Shown: in pieces, positions 53,744 through 62,960 of the stretch
How the letters are laid out: every line of letters starts with the position of its first letter
How positions within the stretch are numbered: the stretch's first letter is position 1
Origin: Lysinibacillus louembei
Lineage (GTDB): Bacteria > Bacillota > Bacilli > Bacillales_A > Planococcaceae
Direction: 5' to 3'
NCBI RefSeq assembly: GCF_033880585.1
Contig: NZ_CP137624.1
Coordinates: 3,321,501-3,385,500, forward strand
DNA length: 64,000 nt
Notes under the pieces: model-generated
What the model was told of the DNA's origin: nothing
Seen by the model: only the letters and a program-made list of their open reading frames with translations
Databases searched by the model: none
Made by a program: the position numbers and the translations under genes

Positions 53744-54556
53744 TTATGCTTGTGCGCGTATTTTATCCAAAATGACATTCGCTGTTTCTTCTACTGCTGT
53801 ATTTGTCACATCAATTACTTCACAGCCAATAAGGCTAGCAATACGGTGGAAGTGCTCAATTTCCTGCTGGATTCGCTGATGCTGTGCGTAAATGGCGTCA
53901 TCATTCAATCCAAGCGTCTTTAAACGCTCTCGACGTATACTATTTAAATTTTCTGGTGAAATAATTAAACCGAAGCATTTTTTTGGATCAACTGCAAAAA
54001 GCTCAGCTGGTGGTTCAACTTCTGGTACAAGTGGCACGTTGGCTACTTTTAAGCTTTTATGTGCTAAATATTGCGATAGTGGCGTTTTTGACGTACGAGA
54101 AACACCTATTAACACAACATCCGCAAGCAAAACCCCACGCGGGTCTCGTCCATCATCGTATTTTACTGCAAATTCAATTGCTTCAATTCGCTTAAAATAA
54201 TCATCATCTAATTTATGCGTGAGCCCGGGTCGCTCTAGCGGCGCCTGCTTCATCGAATTCTCTAAAAGCTCTATCATTGGACCAAGCAAGTCAATCGCAG
54301 CAACATGCTGCTCTAACGTTGTCGTATAAAGCTTTTGACGCATTTCCTTTTCCACTAATGTATAAATAATAATAGCCTTTTCCTGCATTGCGAGCTGTAC
54401 GACTCCTTGAAGCTCCTCAAAATTTTTAATATGAGGAAAACGACGAATTTCTACATTTTGAAAGGTTGGCCTAAATTGGCTGACAGCTGCTCTAACTGCT
54501 AACTCGCCCGTCTCACCTACCGAATCGGATACGACAAAAAACATCAAGTTATCCAA
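53744..54556 (-). CDS. Pyruvate, phosphate dikinase regulatory protein (YqfL/PPDK-RP, DUF299)
   Basis: 270 aa. Begins MDNLMFFVVSDSVGETGELA as in the bifunctional kinase/phosphotransferase family; P-loop-like GVSRTSKTPLS is near residue 150. In B. subtilis it is coupled to CcpN and controls gluconeogenic function. Ends upstream of a good terminator and lies 8 nt after ccpN. Confidence 0.93.
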   Translation of the reverse strand: MDNLMFFVVSDSVGETGELAVRAAVSQFRPTFQNVEIRRFPHIKNFEELQGVVQLAMQEKAIIIYTLVEKEMRQKLYTTTLEQHVAAIDLLGPMIELLENSMKQAPLERPGLTHKLDDDYFKRIEAIEFAVKYDDGRDPRGVLLADVVLIGVSRTSKTPLSQYLAHKSLKVANVPLVPEVEPPAELFAVDPKKCFGLIISPENLNSIRRERLKTLGLNDDAIYAQHQRIQQEIEHFHRIASLIGCEVIDVTNTAVEETANVILDKIRAQA

Positions 54557-54564
54557 AACATCAC

Positions 54565-55194
54565 CTACAGTTCATGAATTTGTGCGAGTGAAATAAATGC
54601 CTTTGTCACATTTGTTTTCGTTAGCCGCCCAATAATTTCAACCCCGCCAACCGTTTCATTGACAACTGGCATTGAATCAATTTCACGATCGATAAGTTTT
54701 TTTGCTGCTTCAATTAAAAAATCATTTTTCGTACAGTATGCAATATTCGGCATGCGCGTCATAATAATATGTACAGGAATTTTATTTAAATCCTGCGTGC
54801 CAATGCTCGTACGCAATAAATCTTTTCTCGACAATACCCCTTGTAAATAATTGTGTTGATCTGCGACAAATAATGTCCCAACATCCTCTAAAAACATATG
54901 ACAAATAGCGTCATAAACCGTCATATTTTCAGAAACAATAACAGGCACTGATTGAAAATCCTTCACCTTTAAATTCGTAAGGGCATCCGTTAGTGACATC
55001 GTATTCTTTTTCCCTGCATAAAAATAACCAACACGCGGTCTTGCATCTAAAAAGCCTGCCATCGTTAAAATTGCCAAGTCTGGTCTCAATGTGGCTCTTG
55101 TTAAATTTAAACGCTCTGCAATATGCTCTCCTGTAATCGGTCCGTTTTCTTTAACGATTTGCAAAATAGCGTCTTGACGTTTATTGAGTTCGAT
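54565..55194 (-). CDS. ccpN: Transcriptional repressor CcpN (HTH plus two CBS domains), abnormal start
   Basis: CcpN represses gluconeogenic genes (gapB, pckA) and responds to ATP/ADP. HTH 'ITGEHIAERLNLTRATLRPD' and two CBS domains (residues ~70-200) are clear. The conserved N-terminus 'IELNKRQ' is encoded upstream of the first TTG (55164), but no ATG/GTG/TTG lies between a TGA (55203-55201) and that TTG. An ATC at 55194 sits 6 nt after AGGTGA and would give the right N-terminus; a single-base deletion would instead restore GTG AGT AAA ATC. The minimum certain frame is 54565-55164. Confidence 0.85.
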   Translation of the reverse strand: MELNKRQDAILQIVKENGPITGEHIAERLNLTRATLRPDLAILTMAGFLDARPRVGYFYAGKKNTMSLTDALTNLKVKDFQSVPVIVSENMTVYDAICHMFLEDVGTLFVADQHNYLQGVLSRKDLLRTSIGTQDLNKIPVHIIMTRMPNIAYCTKNDFLIEAAKKLIDREIDSMPVVNETVGGVEIIGRLTKTNVTKAFISLAQIHEL

Positions 55195-55291
55195 TTTAAC
55201 TCACCTGCTTTTAATAATGTTATACTGATTATGCTATTATTATATACTATTTCACTTTAGATTGCGAAGAAAAGAATTAAGGCTATAGCAC

Positions 55292-55319
55292 TTGCATAAA
55301 AAAATTTTTGTTGTATACT
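55292..55319 (+). promoter_or_regulatory. Promoter of the glyS T-box transcript
   Basis: TTGCAT (55292-55297), 16-nt spacer, TATACT (55314-55319), just before the T-box leader. Confidence 0.6.
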
Positions 55320-55334
55320 AATCCATATATAAAA

Positions 55335-55545
55335 AGCGATGAATGAGCAATAAGTATCTTTTCACCACAGCGAGTAGGGATTGGTGCAAGCCTACACCTG
55401 AAAAGAGAAACGGCACTCAGGAGCTATTTTTTCGAAAGAGGTTCAAACAGTGATGTTTGAGCAATCAGGGTGGAACCGCGGATTCTGTACATACAGCATT
55501 CGTCCCTGGGCATATTACGCCCAGAGACGAGTGCTTTTTTCGTTG
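55335..55545 (+). promoter_or_regulatory. T-box riboswitch (glycyl-tRNA sensing)
   Basis: The T-box sequence AGGGTGGAACCGCG is at 55467-55480, with stem I upstream and a terminator (ATTCGTC.. / ..GACGA, T-run 55535-55540) overlapping the competing antiterminator. The target gene, glyS, follows. A GGC glycine codon appears in the leader as likely specifier but I did not fold the stem. Confidence 0.93.
55497..55540 (+). terminator. T-box regulatory terminator
   Basis: CGTCCCTGGGC / GCCCAGAGACG arms with loop ATATTA and TTTTTT at 55535-55540. Confidence 0.88.
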
Positions 55546-55575
55546 CAATGGGCATACAAATAAGGAGGAATTTTC

Positions 55576-56964
55576 ATGACACAAAAATCAATGGAAACAA
55601 TCGTATCACTGGCAAAGCATCGTGGATTTGTCTTCCCAGGCTCTGAAATCTATGGTGGTTTAGCAAACACATGGGATTACGGTCCACTTGGTGTAGAATT
55701 AAAAAACAATGTAAAAAAAGCTTGGTGGCAAAAATTCGTGCAAGAATCTGAGCACAATGTCGGCTTAGATGCAGCAATTTTAATGAATCCAAAAGCATGG
55801 GTTGCTTCAGGTCACGTTGGCAACTTCAACGACCCAATGATTGACTGTAAAGCATGTAAAGCGCGTCATCGTGCAGACAAATTAATTGAGGACGCTTCTT
55901 TAGAAAAAACAGGTAAAGAAATTATCGTTGATGGTATGTCCTTTGATCAAATGAAAGCAAAAATGGAAGAGCTTGAAGTAGCTTGTCCAGATTGTGGTAA
56001 AATCGACTTCACAGATATTCGTCAATTTAACTTAATGTTTAAAACATTCCAAGGTGTAACAGAATCTTCGACAAATGAAATTTATTTACGCCCTGAAACA
56101 GCACAAGGTATTTTCGTCAACTTTAAAAACGTACAACGCTCTATGCGTAAACGTACACCATTTGGTATCGCACAGGTCGGTAAATCATTCCGTAACGAAA
56201 TTACACCAGGTAACTTCACATTCCGTACACGTGAATTTGAGCAAATGGAGCTTGAATTTTTCTGCAAGCCAGGTGAAGATTTGGAATGGCACGCTTATTG
56301 GAAGGAGTTCTGTAAAAACTGGTTATTAAACCTTGGTATGAAGCAAGAATCCATGCGTTTACGCGACCATGAGGACGATGAGCTATCTCACTACTCAAAC
56401 GCAACAACAGACATCGAATTCCGCTTCCCATTCGGCTGGGGCGAGCTATGGGGTATCGCTGATCGCACAGACTACGACTTAAAGCAGCATATGGAGCACT
56501 CAGGTGAAGACTTCACATACATCGATCCTGTAACAAACGAGCGCTATGTGCCATACTGTATCGAGCCATCATTAGGCGCTGACCGTGTCACATTAGCATT
56601 CCTATGCGACGCATACGATGAGGAGCAGCTAGAGGGCGATGACAAACGTACAGTATTACGTTTCCACCCTGCACTAGCACCATTCAAGGCAGCGGTACTA
56701 CCTTTATCAAAAAAATTATCAGAAGAAGCAAGTGACGTATGGGCAGACTTACGCAAAGCCTTCCCTGTCGACTTCGATGAGTCACAATCTATCGGCAAAC
56801 GCTACCGCCGCCAAGATGAAATCGGCACACCATTCTGCATCACATACGACTTCGACTCAAAAGAAGACGGCCAAGTGACAGTACGTCATAGAGATAGCAT
56901 GGACCAAATCCGTATGCCGATATCGGAAGTTAAAGATTATATTTCAAAGCACTTACAATTTTAA
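55576..56964 (+). CDS. glyS: Glycine--tRNA ligase, single-chain class II type
   Basis: 462 aa, alpha2-type glycyl-tRNA synthetase rather than the alpha2beta2 GlyQ/GlyS of B. subtilis. Motif 2 '[14 protein letters not shown]', motif 3 'GADRVTLAF', a zinc-type pair CKAC... CPDC, and a C-terminal anticodon-binding domain '[17 protein letters not shown]'. Start ATG at 55576 with AAGGAGG. Control by the upstream T-box. The last ~55 nt are repeated downstream. Confidence 0.97.
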   Translation: MTQKSMETIVSLAKHRGFVFPGSEIYGGLANTWDYGPLGVELKNNVKKAWWQKFVQESEHNVGLDAAILMNPKAWVASGHVGNFNDPMIDCKACKARHRADKLIEDASLEKTGKEIIVDGMSFDQMKAKMEELEVACPDCGKIDFTDIRQFNLMFKTFQGVTESSTNEIYLRPETAQGIFVNFKNVQRSMRKRTPFGIAQVGKSFRNEITPGNFTFRTREFEQMELEFFCKPGEDLEWHAYWKEFCKNWLLNLGMKQESMRLRDHEDDELSHYSNATTDIEFRFPFGWGELWGIADRTDYDLKQHMEHSGEDFTYIDPVTNERYVPYCIEPSLGADRVTLAFLCDAYDEEQLEGDDKRTVLRFHPALAPFKAAVLPLSKKLSEEASDVWADLRKAFPVDFDESQSIGKRYRRQDEIGTPFCITYDFDSKEDGQVTVRHRDSMDQIRMPISEVKDYISKHLQF

Positions 56965-57555
56965 TATGGGTTGGGGGATGCCTATGCATCCCCTCTCTCT
57001 GTTTTACTCGGCATACGGATTTGCGACGAGGATTGTGATGCGCTAGCATGACAACCGCAGAAGCAAGTCACCGTATGCCGATAACAGAAGTTAAAGATTA
57101 TATTTCAAAACACTTACAATTTTAATATGGGTTGAGGGGATGCCTATGCATCCCCTCTCTCTGTTTTACTCGGCATACGAATCTGCGCCGAGGATTGTGA
57201 TGCGCTAGCATGACAACCACAGAAGCACGCATATGGCGGATTACATAAGCTAACACTTATATTGAAAAGCACTTACAATGCTAATTATGGGTTGAGGGGA
57301 TGCAATATGCTTCCCCTCTCTCCGTTTTTCCCGCCATATGCATCTGCGCCGAGGATTGTGATGCGCTAGCATGACAACCACAGAAGCACGCATATGGCGG
57401 ATTACATAAGCTAACACTTATATTGAAAAGCACTTACAATGCTAATTATGGGTTGAGGGGATGCAATATGCTTCCCCTCTCTCCGTTTTTCCCGCCATAT
57501 GCATCTGCGCCGAGGATTGTGACGCGCTAGCGTGACAACCGCAGAAGCACTCCCC
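56910..57555. repeat. About four tandem ~160-bp structured repeats including the glyS 3' end
   Basis: Units begin at 56910 (inside glyS), 57071, 57230 and 57391. Each has an arm A (CCGTATGCCG or CATATGGCGG), a copy of the glyS tail, a terminator-like hairpin (GGGGATGC... with TCTCTCTGTTTT), a complementary arm A' (57009, 57171, 57331, 57492), and a conserved hairpin C (57030-57055, 57192-57217, 57353-57378, 57514-57539). Arms and hairpin stems co-vary between units. Confidence 0.85.
56974..57004 (+). terminator. glyS terminator (first of the repeated hairpins)
   Basis: GGGGATGC (56974-56981) / GCATCCCC (56986-56993), then TCTCTCTGTTTT. Similar hairpins recur in each downstream repeat unit. 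Confidence 0.8.
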
Positions 57556-57582
57556 ATGTTCCATACCTTCTCTCTTAACAGA

Positions 57583-57625
57583 AAAAAGCCCGCAGGAAAG
57601 CATAACACTTCCTACAAGCCGCTAA
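57583..57625 (-). terminator. GNAT gene terminator overlapping its 3' end
   Basis: GCTTGTAGGAA / TTCCTGCGGGC arms with G-U pairs, followed by a T-run on the minus strand. The stem reaches the last codons of the gene. Confidence 0.75.
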
Positions 57626-58127
57626 TTTTTGGTAGCGTACGCCAGCCATAAACAGCCTCACGCAAACGCTCGCCACCAATTTCAACATCGATCACATCAA
57701 TTTTTTCGCCACCTATTGCCTCATAAAATGCTGTGGAAGGATTATTTTCTAACACAAGCACAAGCATTGACGTAAAGCCTTTTTCCTGCAAATGCTGTAC
57801 CGCCTGTCGCATTAAAGCTTTGCCAATTCCATGTCCTTGGTATTCTGCTAAAATATAAATTGCATTTAGCTCCCCTTGATACGCTGGATAATGACCACTT
57901 CTCTCCTTACCAGCGGTTGCAAAGCCAACGATTTTACCTTGCTCATTTTCAGCGACAAATACATGCCCATATGGAATCGCTGTAAGCCAAAGCTCCTCGC
58001 GCTCACTATAGGATAAGCTATCTAAATAGCTTTGTGCTACAATGCCTTGATAGGTTGAGCGCCAGCTATCTACATGCACAGCCGCAATCCCTGCCGCATC
58101 CTCTATTTTCGCTTGTCGAATTTTCAT
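57612..58127 (-). CDS. GNAT-family N-acetyltransferase
   Basis: 171 aa. Motif A LAEYQGHGIGKALMRQAVQ (acetyl-CoA pyrophosphate loop) and the adjoining ENNPSTAFYEAIGG motif B mark an acetyltransferase fold. The N-terminal HVDSWRSTYQGIV resembles the common DUF-type GNAT subgroup. Substrate unknown. GGGGAG precedes ATG 58127. Confidence 0.9.
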   Translation of the reverse strand: MKIRQAKIEDAAGIAAVHVDSWRSTYQGIVAQSYLDSLSYSEREELWLTAIPYGHVFVAENEQGKIVGFATAGKERSGHYPAYQGELNAIYILAEYQGHGIGKALMRQAVQHLQEKGFTSMLVLVLENNPSTAFYEAIGGEKIDVIDVEIGGERLREAVYGWRTLPKISGL

Positions 58128-58159
58128 GACATAACTCCCCTTTGTAAGCTTATATGCTA

Positions 58160-58185
58160 GAAAGAGCGCTCAGATGGCGCCCTTT
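58160..58185 (-). terminator. Possible terminator upstream of the GNAT gene
   Basis: GAAAG-GCGC / GCGC-CTTTC arms on the minus strand with a poor T-run; separates the chemoreceptor from the GNAT gene. Confidence 0.4.
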
Positions 58186-58192
58186 CCTATTA

Positions 58193-59497
58193 TTACTTCA
58201 CTTTAAATTGATTAATTTCCGCTTGTAAATCATTCGCCATCGTCTCTAAAACATTGGCTGAGCTTGCAATTTCTTCATTGGATGCTGCTTGTTGCTCAGC
58301 AGAAAGCCCGATCCCATGTAGGCTTGCTGTGATGCCATGGGCAATTTCTGCGATTTCATTTGCTTCGTGACTTGTTTCATTCGTCTTTTCATTGACCCTG
58401 CGAACAATGCTCGTTACTTCATTTGTGCGCTGACTAATATTAGATACATAGTCTACAATGTTTTTAAATGCTTCGCCTGTTTGCTCCACTGACTCACGGC
58501 CTTCATCTACAAATCGCGTACCGCTATTAATTGCTGTAACTGCGCTAGATGTTTGGCTTAAAATATCATCTACTAATGTGCGAATATCATCAGCGGCTCT
58601 TCCTGATTCCTCTGCTAGCTTTCTAACTTCCTCCGCCACAACTGCAAAGCCTTTACCTGCTTCACCCGCACGTGCAGCTTCAATAGAAGCATTTAAAGCA
58701 AGCAAATTGGTTTGATCTGTAATGCTTGTAATTAATGCTAAAATCGAGCTAATTTCCTTTGTTTTTTCACCTAAAGCATTGACAACCTCTGTCGATTCAT
58801 GCACAGATTGATTAATTGTATTCATTTTATCAATCGTTTGTTCAATTAATTGTAAGCCTGAATCTGCCTTTTGGCTTGTTTCTGTTGCAACGTCCGCCAC
58901 ACCTTGTACAACAGCTGTTACCTCTTCCATTTCTTGATTGATTAAATCCGATAATTCGGACATTTTTTTCATCTTGTCCAGCTGTCCTGCAGTCCCCGTG
59001 ACCATTTCTTGAATTGAGTTGGAAATTGTTTCAACAGATGTACTGCTTTGCTCTGTAATTGCAGCGAATTCCTTTGTATAGGAAGTGACATCTGTTGATG
59101 CTTTATTTGCTTTGTCAACGACTGCCCCAATTTGCTCTAACATATGATTAAATTCGGATGATAATTGACCAATCTCATCTTTATAACGATCATTAGTGCG
59201 CACAGTTAAATCGCCATCTGCCGCTTGTGTCATTGCCTTTAATACACTTTTAAGACGCTTTAATACAATATAGCGGGTACATAGCGCAATAATTACCGTA
59301 CCGATAAATAAAGAAATAAATGTATTAATTACAACACCTGCGACACCATCTAACTCAATGATTTCCCCGACTCGCTTACTAACGAACTCTGAAATATGTG
59401 AGCTAATAAATAAACTTACCGCCACTGCTAAAATCATTTTGAAAATTAAACTTTTCCAAATTTTAATTTCCCGTGAAATTGCTCTTTCTCTATTCAT
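58193..59497 (-). CDS. Methyl-accepting chemotaxis protein without a large external sensor
   Basis: 434 aa. Two membrane segments (about residues 14-33 and 48-74) are only ~15-20 residues apart, so there is no periplasmic ligand domain. HAMP follows ([13 protein letters not shown]...), then the signalling domain with the hairpin '[40 protein letters not shown]'. Glutamine/glutamate-rich methylation helices flank it. It probably senses an internal or membrane signal. Confidence 0.9.
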   Translation of the reverse strand: MNRERAISREIKIWKSLIFKMILAVAVSLFISSHISEFVSKRVGEIIELDGVAGVVINTFISLFIGTVIIALCTRYIVLKRLKSVLKAMTQAADGDLTVRTNDRYKDEIGQLSSEFNHMLEQIGAVVDKANKASTDVTSYTKEFAAITEQSSTSVETISNSIQEMVTGTAGQLDKMKKMSELSDLINQEMEEVTAVVQGVADVATETSQKADSGLQLIEQTIDKMNTINQSVHESTEVVNALGEKTKEISSILALITSITDQTNLLALNASIEAARAGEAGKGFAVVAEEVRKLAEESGRAADDIRTLVDDILSQTSSAVTAINSGTRFVDEGRESVEQTGEAFKNIVDYVSNISQRTNEVTSIVRRVNEKTNETSHEANEIAEIAHGITASLHGIGLSAEQQAASNEEIASSANVLETMANDLQAEINQFKVK

Positions 59498-59617
59498 AAT
59501 GGCTCCCCATTTCTATGTAAATCTACTATGATTGTAAAATAAATATCAAAATTAGTAAAATAGTTTCTATATCTTTTCATCAAGTAATGATTTAGCACTA
59601 ATATATTTGAGCCTTAT

Positions 59618-59845
59618 TCACAATTTTTTTGTAATATCTAACGATTTAGGGATTAAAATATAAACAATAAGTGATACAAATAACATAATGATGCCGCCAA
59701 TTAAAGCAACTGCTACAAAGGAATCATTAAAGGCTTCCATCCCTTTTGCTGCAAGCTCTGTTAAATTTGTGAGACTTGCTACTTCAACAGCTCCCATTAC
59801 CGATTCATTCGCTATATTTGCTAATTCACCAACAACGTTATTTGA
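59618..59845 (-). pseudogene. C-terminal remnant of an MFS drug-export protein
   Basis: The last ~70 codons match the end of QacA/EmrB-type exporters: '...AFNDSFVAVALIGGIIMLFVSLIVYILIPK'. No N-terminal part exists. At about 59845 the sequence changes to the 3' part of a TetR gene on the other strand. The frame annotated to 59935 would read across that junction. Confidence 0.7.
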
Positions 59846-60052
59846 TGCAAACGTCTCGATATTTACTATGACATATTCAAGACTGGTAATGAAACAAACG
59901 AATGGCATATTGAGGACATAGAAGCCGCTAGTCAAATGGCATATACCTCAATCAATGGTATAATTACTTTCACATACCGAGCCGATATGAAGACAAGAAA
60001 AGAGCGACTCATGCACTTTTCGCAACTATTTTTAAAAGGTATTGACAAGTAA
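59846..60052 (+). pseudogene. C-terminal remnant of a TetR-family regulator
   Basis: In frame from 59846 the plus strand encodes '...DIYYDIFKTGNE... WHIEDIEAASQMAYTSING... FSQLFLKGIDK' and a TAA at 60050-60052, a typical TetR C-terminal helix set. The DNA-binding half is missing, and the open frame is preceded by a TGA. Confidence 0.65.
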
Positions 60053-60096
60053 GAAAAATATTGCTCAGGAAATATTAAGAAAATTCCACAAAATAA

Positions 60097-60143
60097 AAGC
60101 TCGAATCATTTTGTTGCCCTATCAAACAAAATGATTCAAGCTT
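60097..60143. terminator. Hairpin between the tetR remnant and the 185-aa gene
   Basis: AAGCTCGAATCATTTTGTT / AACAAAATGATTCAAGCTT, followed by T-rich sequence on the plus strand; it overlaps the stop of the minus-strand gene. Confidence 0.7.
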
Positions 60144-60699
60144 ATTTAGCATAATAAGTTTGCCAAAATTGCACATATAGATTCAATGAAGTTGCTATAT
60201 CACTATGTAAATTACGCAGTGATGTTTCAATATGCTTTCTTGTATGACCATTTGTGTGTTGCAATACAGTCCCCTCTATTTCCATAATAGCTTCAATCAT
60301 TTGCTGTAAATATACTTTTGCCTCATCCGAAAAATTATCCTCTTGTAAGCTTAGACGAATAAGCTCTTTTTTCACTGATTGTACATTTGTCAAAAGTGGC
60401 TCCCAATCACTACGCCACATATGATGGTTAGCTTCTGTTAGCCATTCCATTTGGTACAATAACAGTACAGAAATGGAATATGTTACAACATGATCAGGTT
60501 GGCCCATCCGCCCTTCAAACAATGAGCGTAATACAGCAAAATCCTCATTATATTTTTGTTGCTCAGCTGTATCTATCTTCACTTGAACCGCAGGATAAAC
60601 ACTCAAAATTGAATAAGGAAAGACAATTGTCAGAAATAGTACAACAGCGAGTATAGCAATTAAAATAATCTTGCGTTTTTGCATCATACTTCTTTTCAT
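60142..60699 (-). CDS. Single-pass membrane protein of unknown function
   Basis: 185 aa with one N-terminal membrane segment (about residues 10-33) and an extracytoplasmic helical domain; no catalytic motif is seen. GGAG occurs 12 nt upstream of ATG 60699. Function unknown; lies upstream of the thi operon in opposite orientation. Confidence 0.65.
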   Translation of the reverse strand: MKRSMMQKRKIILIAILAVVLFLTIVFPYSILSVYPAVQVKIDTAEQQKYNEDFAVLRSLFEGRMGQPDHVVTYSISVLLLYQMEWLTEANHHMWRSDWEPLLTNVQSVKKELIRLSLQEDNFSDEAKVYLQQMIEAIMEIEGTVLQHTNGHTRKHIETSLRNLHSDIATSLNLYVQFWQTYYAK

Positions 60700-60911
60700 T
60701 TAGCTTCATACTCCTATTCTTTCAAATATAGCTTTTCATCTATAGCATTTTTCACAATGAATATATTGAAAAACATCCTCTATGTACTGTTCATTAATTC
60801 CTTATTTCTCCTATAATAACATATATCGATAAATTACTAGCTATCCTTATTAATAATTTTCATGATGACAGCTTAAAAAACATATGCTATATTGTTAACT
60901 AATTACATAGC

Positions 60912-61008
60912 TATCCACTGGAGGTGCCGTTGTGAACGGCTGAGATCAAAGTAAACTTTGGGATTCCTGGAACCTGATCTAGTTCATACTAGCGTAGGAA
61001 AGTGGTCG
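60912..61008 (+). promoter_or_regulatory. TPP riboswitch
   Basis: GGAGGTGCC, the CTGAGA element (60940s), and the AACCTGATCTAGTTCATACTAGCGTAGGAAAGTGG end follow the TPP aptamer order. It precedes a terminator and the tenI-thiF operon. Confidence 0.95.
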
Positions 61009-61036
61009 CCTATTCGTCATTACGATGTTTAAGTAT

Positions 61037-61073
61037 GCGTTACTTTTCCTATAGGAGAGGTAACGCTTTTTTT
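61037..61073 (+). terminator. TPP-riboswitch terminator
   Basis: GCGTTAC (61037-61043) / GTAACGC (61060-61066) followed by seven T. Likely used when TPP is bound. Confidence 0.9.
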
Positions 61074-61089
61074 ATTGGAGGAAAGCAAA

Positions 61090-61620
61090 ATGATTCATGC
61101 CATCACGAGCGGTAAAGGTCTAACAGCACAAGTAATCACTCAAATAAAGGCAATCACTCCTGCTGTGGATGCGATTGTTATACGTGAAAAACAGCTCACC
61201 TTTGCAGAAATTGATAACGGGATTGCTGCGCTTCTACAAGCAGGTGTTAATGCAAAACAATTGATTGTTCATACGCATATAGAGCTCGCTTACAAATATG
61301 GCTTACTCGGTTGCCATTTTGCAGCAAATCAGACAATCAATGCGCCACAGTACCCTTTCTTATGTGGACAATCTGCACATACAAAGGAGGAAGCTCACCA
61401 AAGTGTGGCAATGGGTATGGATTATATTTATTTCTCTCCCGTTTTCCAGACTACTTGTAAGCTCGATGTACCTGCTAAAGGGCTTCAAGCGCTCGCTGAT
61501 ATATGTCAAGCAATTGAAATACCTGTGTTGGCACTAGGTGGCGTGACACATAGCAATATCCAAAAGGTGCTGCAAGCTGGTGCACAAGGCTATGCGGCAA
61601 TCTCAATGTTTTTTGATTAA
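61090..61620 (+). CDS. tenI: Thiazole tautomerase TenI
   Basis: 176 aa, thiamin-phosphate-synthase-like TIM barrel. TenI aromatises the thiazole made by ThiG. Segments HTHIELAYKYG, CHFAANQT, YIYFSPVFQT and ALGGVTHSNI (phosphate loop) are visible; the C-terminal GAQGYAAISMF matches the family. ATG at 61090 follows GGAGG. First gene of the operon. Confidence 0.85.
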   Translation: MIHAITSGKGLTAQVITQIKAITPAVDAIVIREKQLTFAEIDNGIAALLQAGVNAKQLIVHTHIELAYKYGLLGCHFAANQTINAPQYPFLCGQSAHTKEEAHQSVAMGMDYIYFSPVFQTTCKLDVPAKGLQALADICQAIEIPVLALGGVTHSNIQKVLQAGAQGYAAISMFFD

Positions 61621-61632
61621 GGGGGGCAATGT

Positions 61633-62742
61633 ATGAAGTGTGAAGGCTTTACGATTATCGGTGGCGGTGTCATCGGACTATCCATTGCTTATCAATTATT
61701 AAAGCAACAGCAACAGGTAACGCTTTTCCATGCAGAAAAAACAACAACAGCATCACTTGCAGCTGGTGGTATGCTCGGTGGTCAAAATGAATTTTATGCC
61801 CCTTCTCCGCTTTATAATTTAGCACTGGAAAGCCGGACATTGCATAAAAAAATTGCACAGGAGCTGTTTGAATTAACAGGACAAGATGTAGGGTTACTGC
61901 CTTCAGGGCTTATTAAAATTGCGACAAACAAACAAGGCTTGCAAGATTTACAGCAGCAATACGACTTTTTGCATAACGACCGCCCTGCATCTATTCATTG
62001 GTTAAATCAAAGCGATTTACAGCACTACGAGCCATTATTAGGGCGAGTCATTGCAGGCAGCTTCCATATTTACGAAGATCATCAAGTAAATGCAAGAGCT
62101 TTAACAAAAGCATTATTTCTCGCCATACAGCAGCTTGGGGCAAATATCATCGACGAGGAAGTAATCGCAATTGAAAAGGAGCAACAGCAAATTACATATG
62201 TGCAAACAGCTTGTGCCCGCTATGCCGTTTCACAGGTAGTTTTAGCAGCAGGTGCTTGGACACCAAGGCTGGCAGCTACATTAAACATTAATTGCCCAAT
62301 GCAGCCTGTCAAAGGCGAATGCTTAATGCTAAAAGCGGATCAACTACCAAAGGCAACTATTTTTTCAACAGATGGCTGCTATATCGTACCAAAACAGCAG
62401 CAAATGATATTAATTGGCGCGACAAGCTACCCTTTACAAGAAGACGATGCCGTGACAGCTGGTGGCATCCATTCTTTATTAACACGTGCAATTCAAATAC
62501 TGCCCTCATTAACGAAGGCAGAAATTATTGAAACATGGTGTGGGGTGCGACCACAAACAATGGATGGGCTACCAATTATGGGAGAGACGCCATATAGCAA
62601 TTTATTTTTATGCACAGGGCATTATCGCAATGGCATTTTATTAAGTGCTATTACAGGGCTTTTATGTAGCCAAGCATTATTAGGCGACAATACAGCGAAA
62701 CAGCGTTTAGCCCCATTTGCATTGCAGCGCTTTACGATTTAA
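61633..62742 (+). CDS. thiO: Glycine oxidase ThiO
   Basis: 369 aa FAD-dependent oxidase that turns glycine into the imine used for thiazole synthesis. Dinucleotide motif GGGVIGLSIAY (about residues 8-18), VNARALTKAL, PVKGECL, and C-terminal WCGVRPQTMDGLPIMG. 12 nt after tenI and 5-15 nt before thiS. Confidence 0.93.
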   Translation: MKCEGFTIIGGGVIGLSIAYQLLKQQQQVTLFHAEKTTTASLAAGGMLGGQNEFYAPSPLYNLALESRTLHKKIAQELFELTGQDVGLLPSGLIKIATNKQGLQDLQQQYDFLHNDRPASIHWLNQSDLQHYEPLLGRVIAGSFHIYEDHQVNARALTKALFLAIQQLGANIIDEEVIAIEKEQQQITYVQTACARYAVSQVVLAAGAWTPRLAATLNINCPMQPVKGECLMLKADQLPKATIFSTDGCYIVPKQQQMILIGATSYPLQEDDAVTAGGIHSLLTRAIQILPSLTKAEIIETWCGVRPQTMDGLPIMGETPYSNLFLCTGHYRNGILLSAITGLLCSQALLGDNTAKQRLAPFALQRFTI

Positions 62743-62756
62743 AGGAGGTGTTTATT

Positions 62757-62960
62757 TTGCACTTATATATAAACGGTCATCGTATGGAAGTGCCACAGTC
62801 GATTACAACTGTCGTGCAGTTACTTGACCATTTACAGCTCAATAAGGAGCTTGCCATCGTAGAAATAAATGCCGAAATTTTACAGCCTTCGGAACGTGAT
62901 GGCAAAAAAATTCAAGCAAATGATCATATTGAAATTGTACAGTTTGTAGGAGGAGGATAA
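62757..62960 (+). CDS. thiS: Sulfur carrier protein ThiS
   Basis: 67 aa ubiquitin-like protein ending in the essential GGG/GG tail (FVGGG). Starts with TTG at 62757, 6 nt after AAAGGAGGTG; a GTG at 62748 would overlap the ribosome site. Carries the sulfur as C-terminal thiocarboxylate for ThiG. Confidence 0.92.
   Translation: MHLYINGHRMEVPQSITTVVQLLDHLQLNKELAIVEINAEILQPSERDGKKIQANDHIEIVQFVGGG

Noticed and set aside
56910-57555. Integron attC sites or an insertion sequence
   Set aside because: No integrase or transposase, no R'/R'' core sites at the ends; the unit includes native glyS coding sequence.
57411-57608. ORF of 65 aa in the minus strand over the glyS repeats
   Set aside because: Falls in tandem repeat DNA and the GNAT terminator; no ribosome site; composition not protein-like.
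59618-59935. Intact 105-aa gene
   Set aside because: The N-terminal third reads antisense to the tetR remnant; only the last ~70 codons match an MFS end, so it is a remnant.
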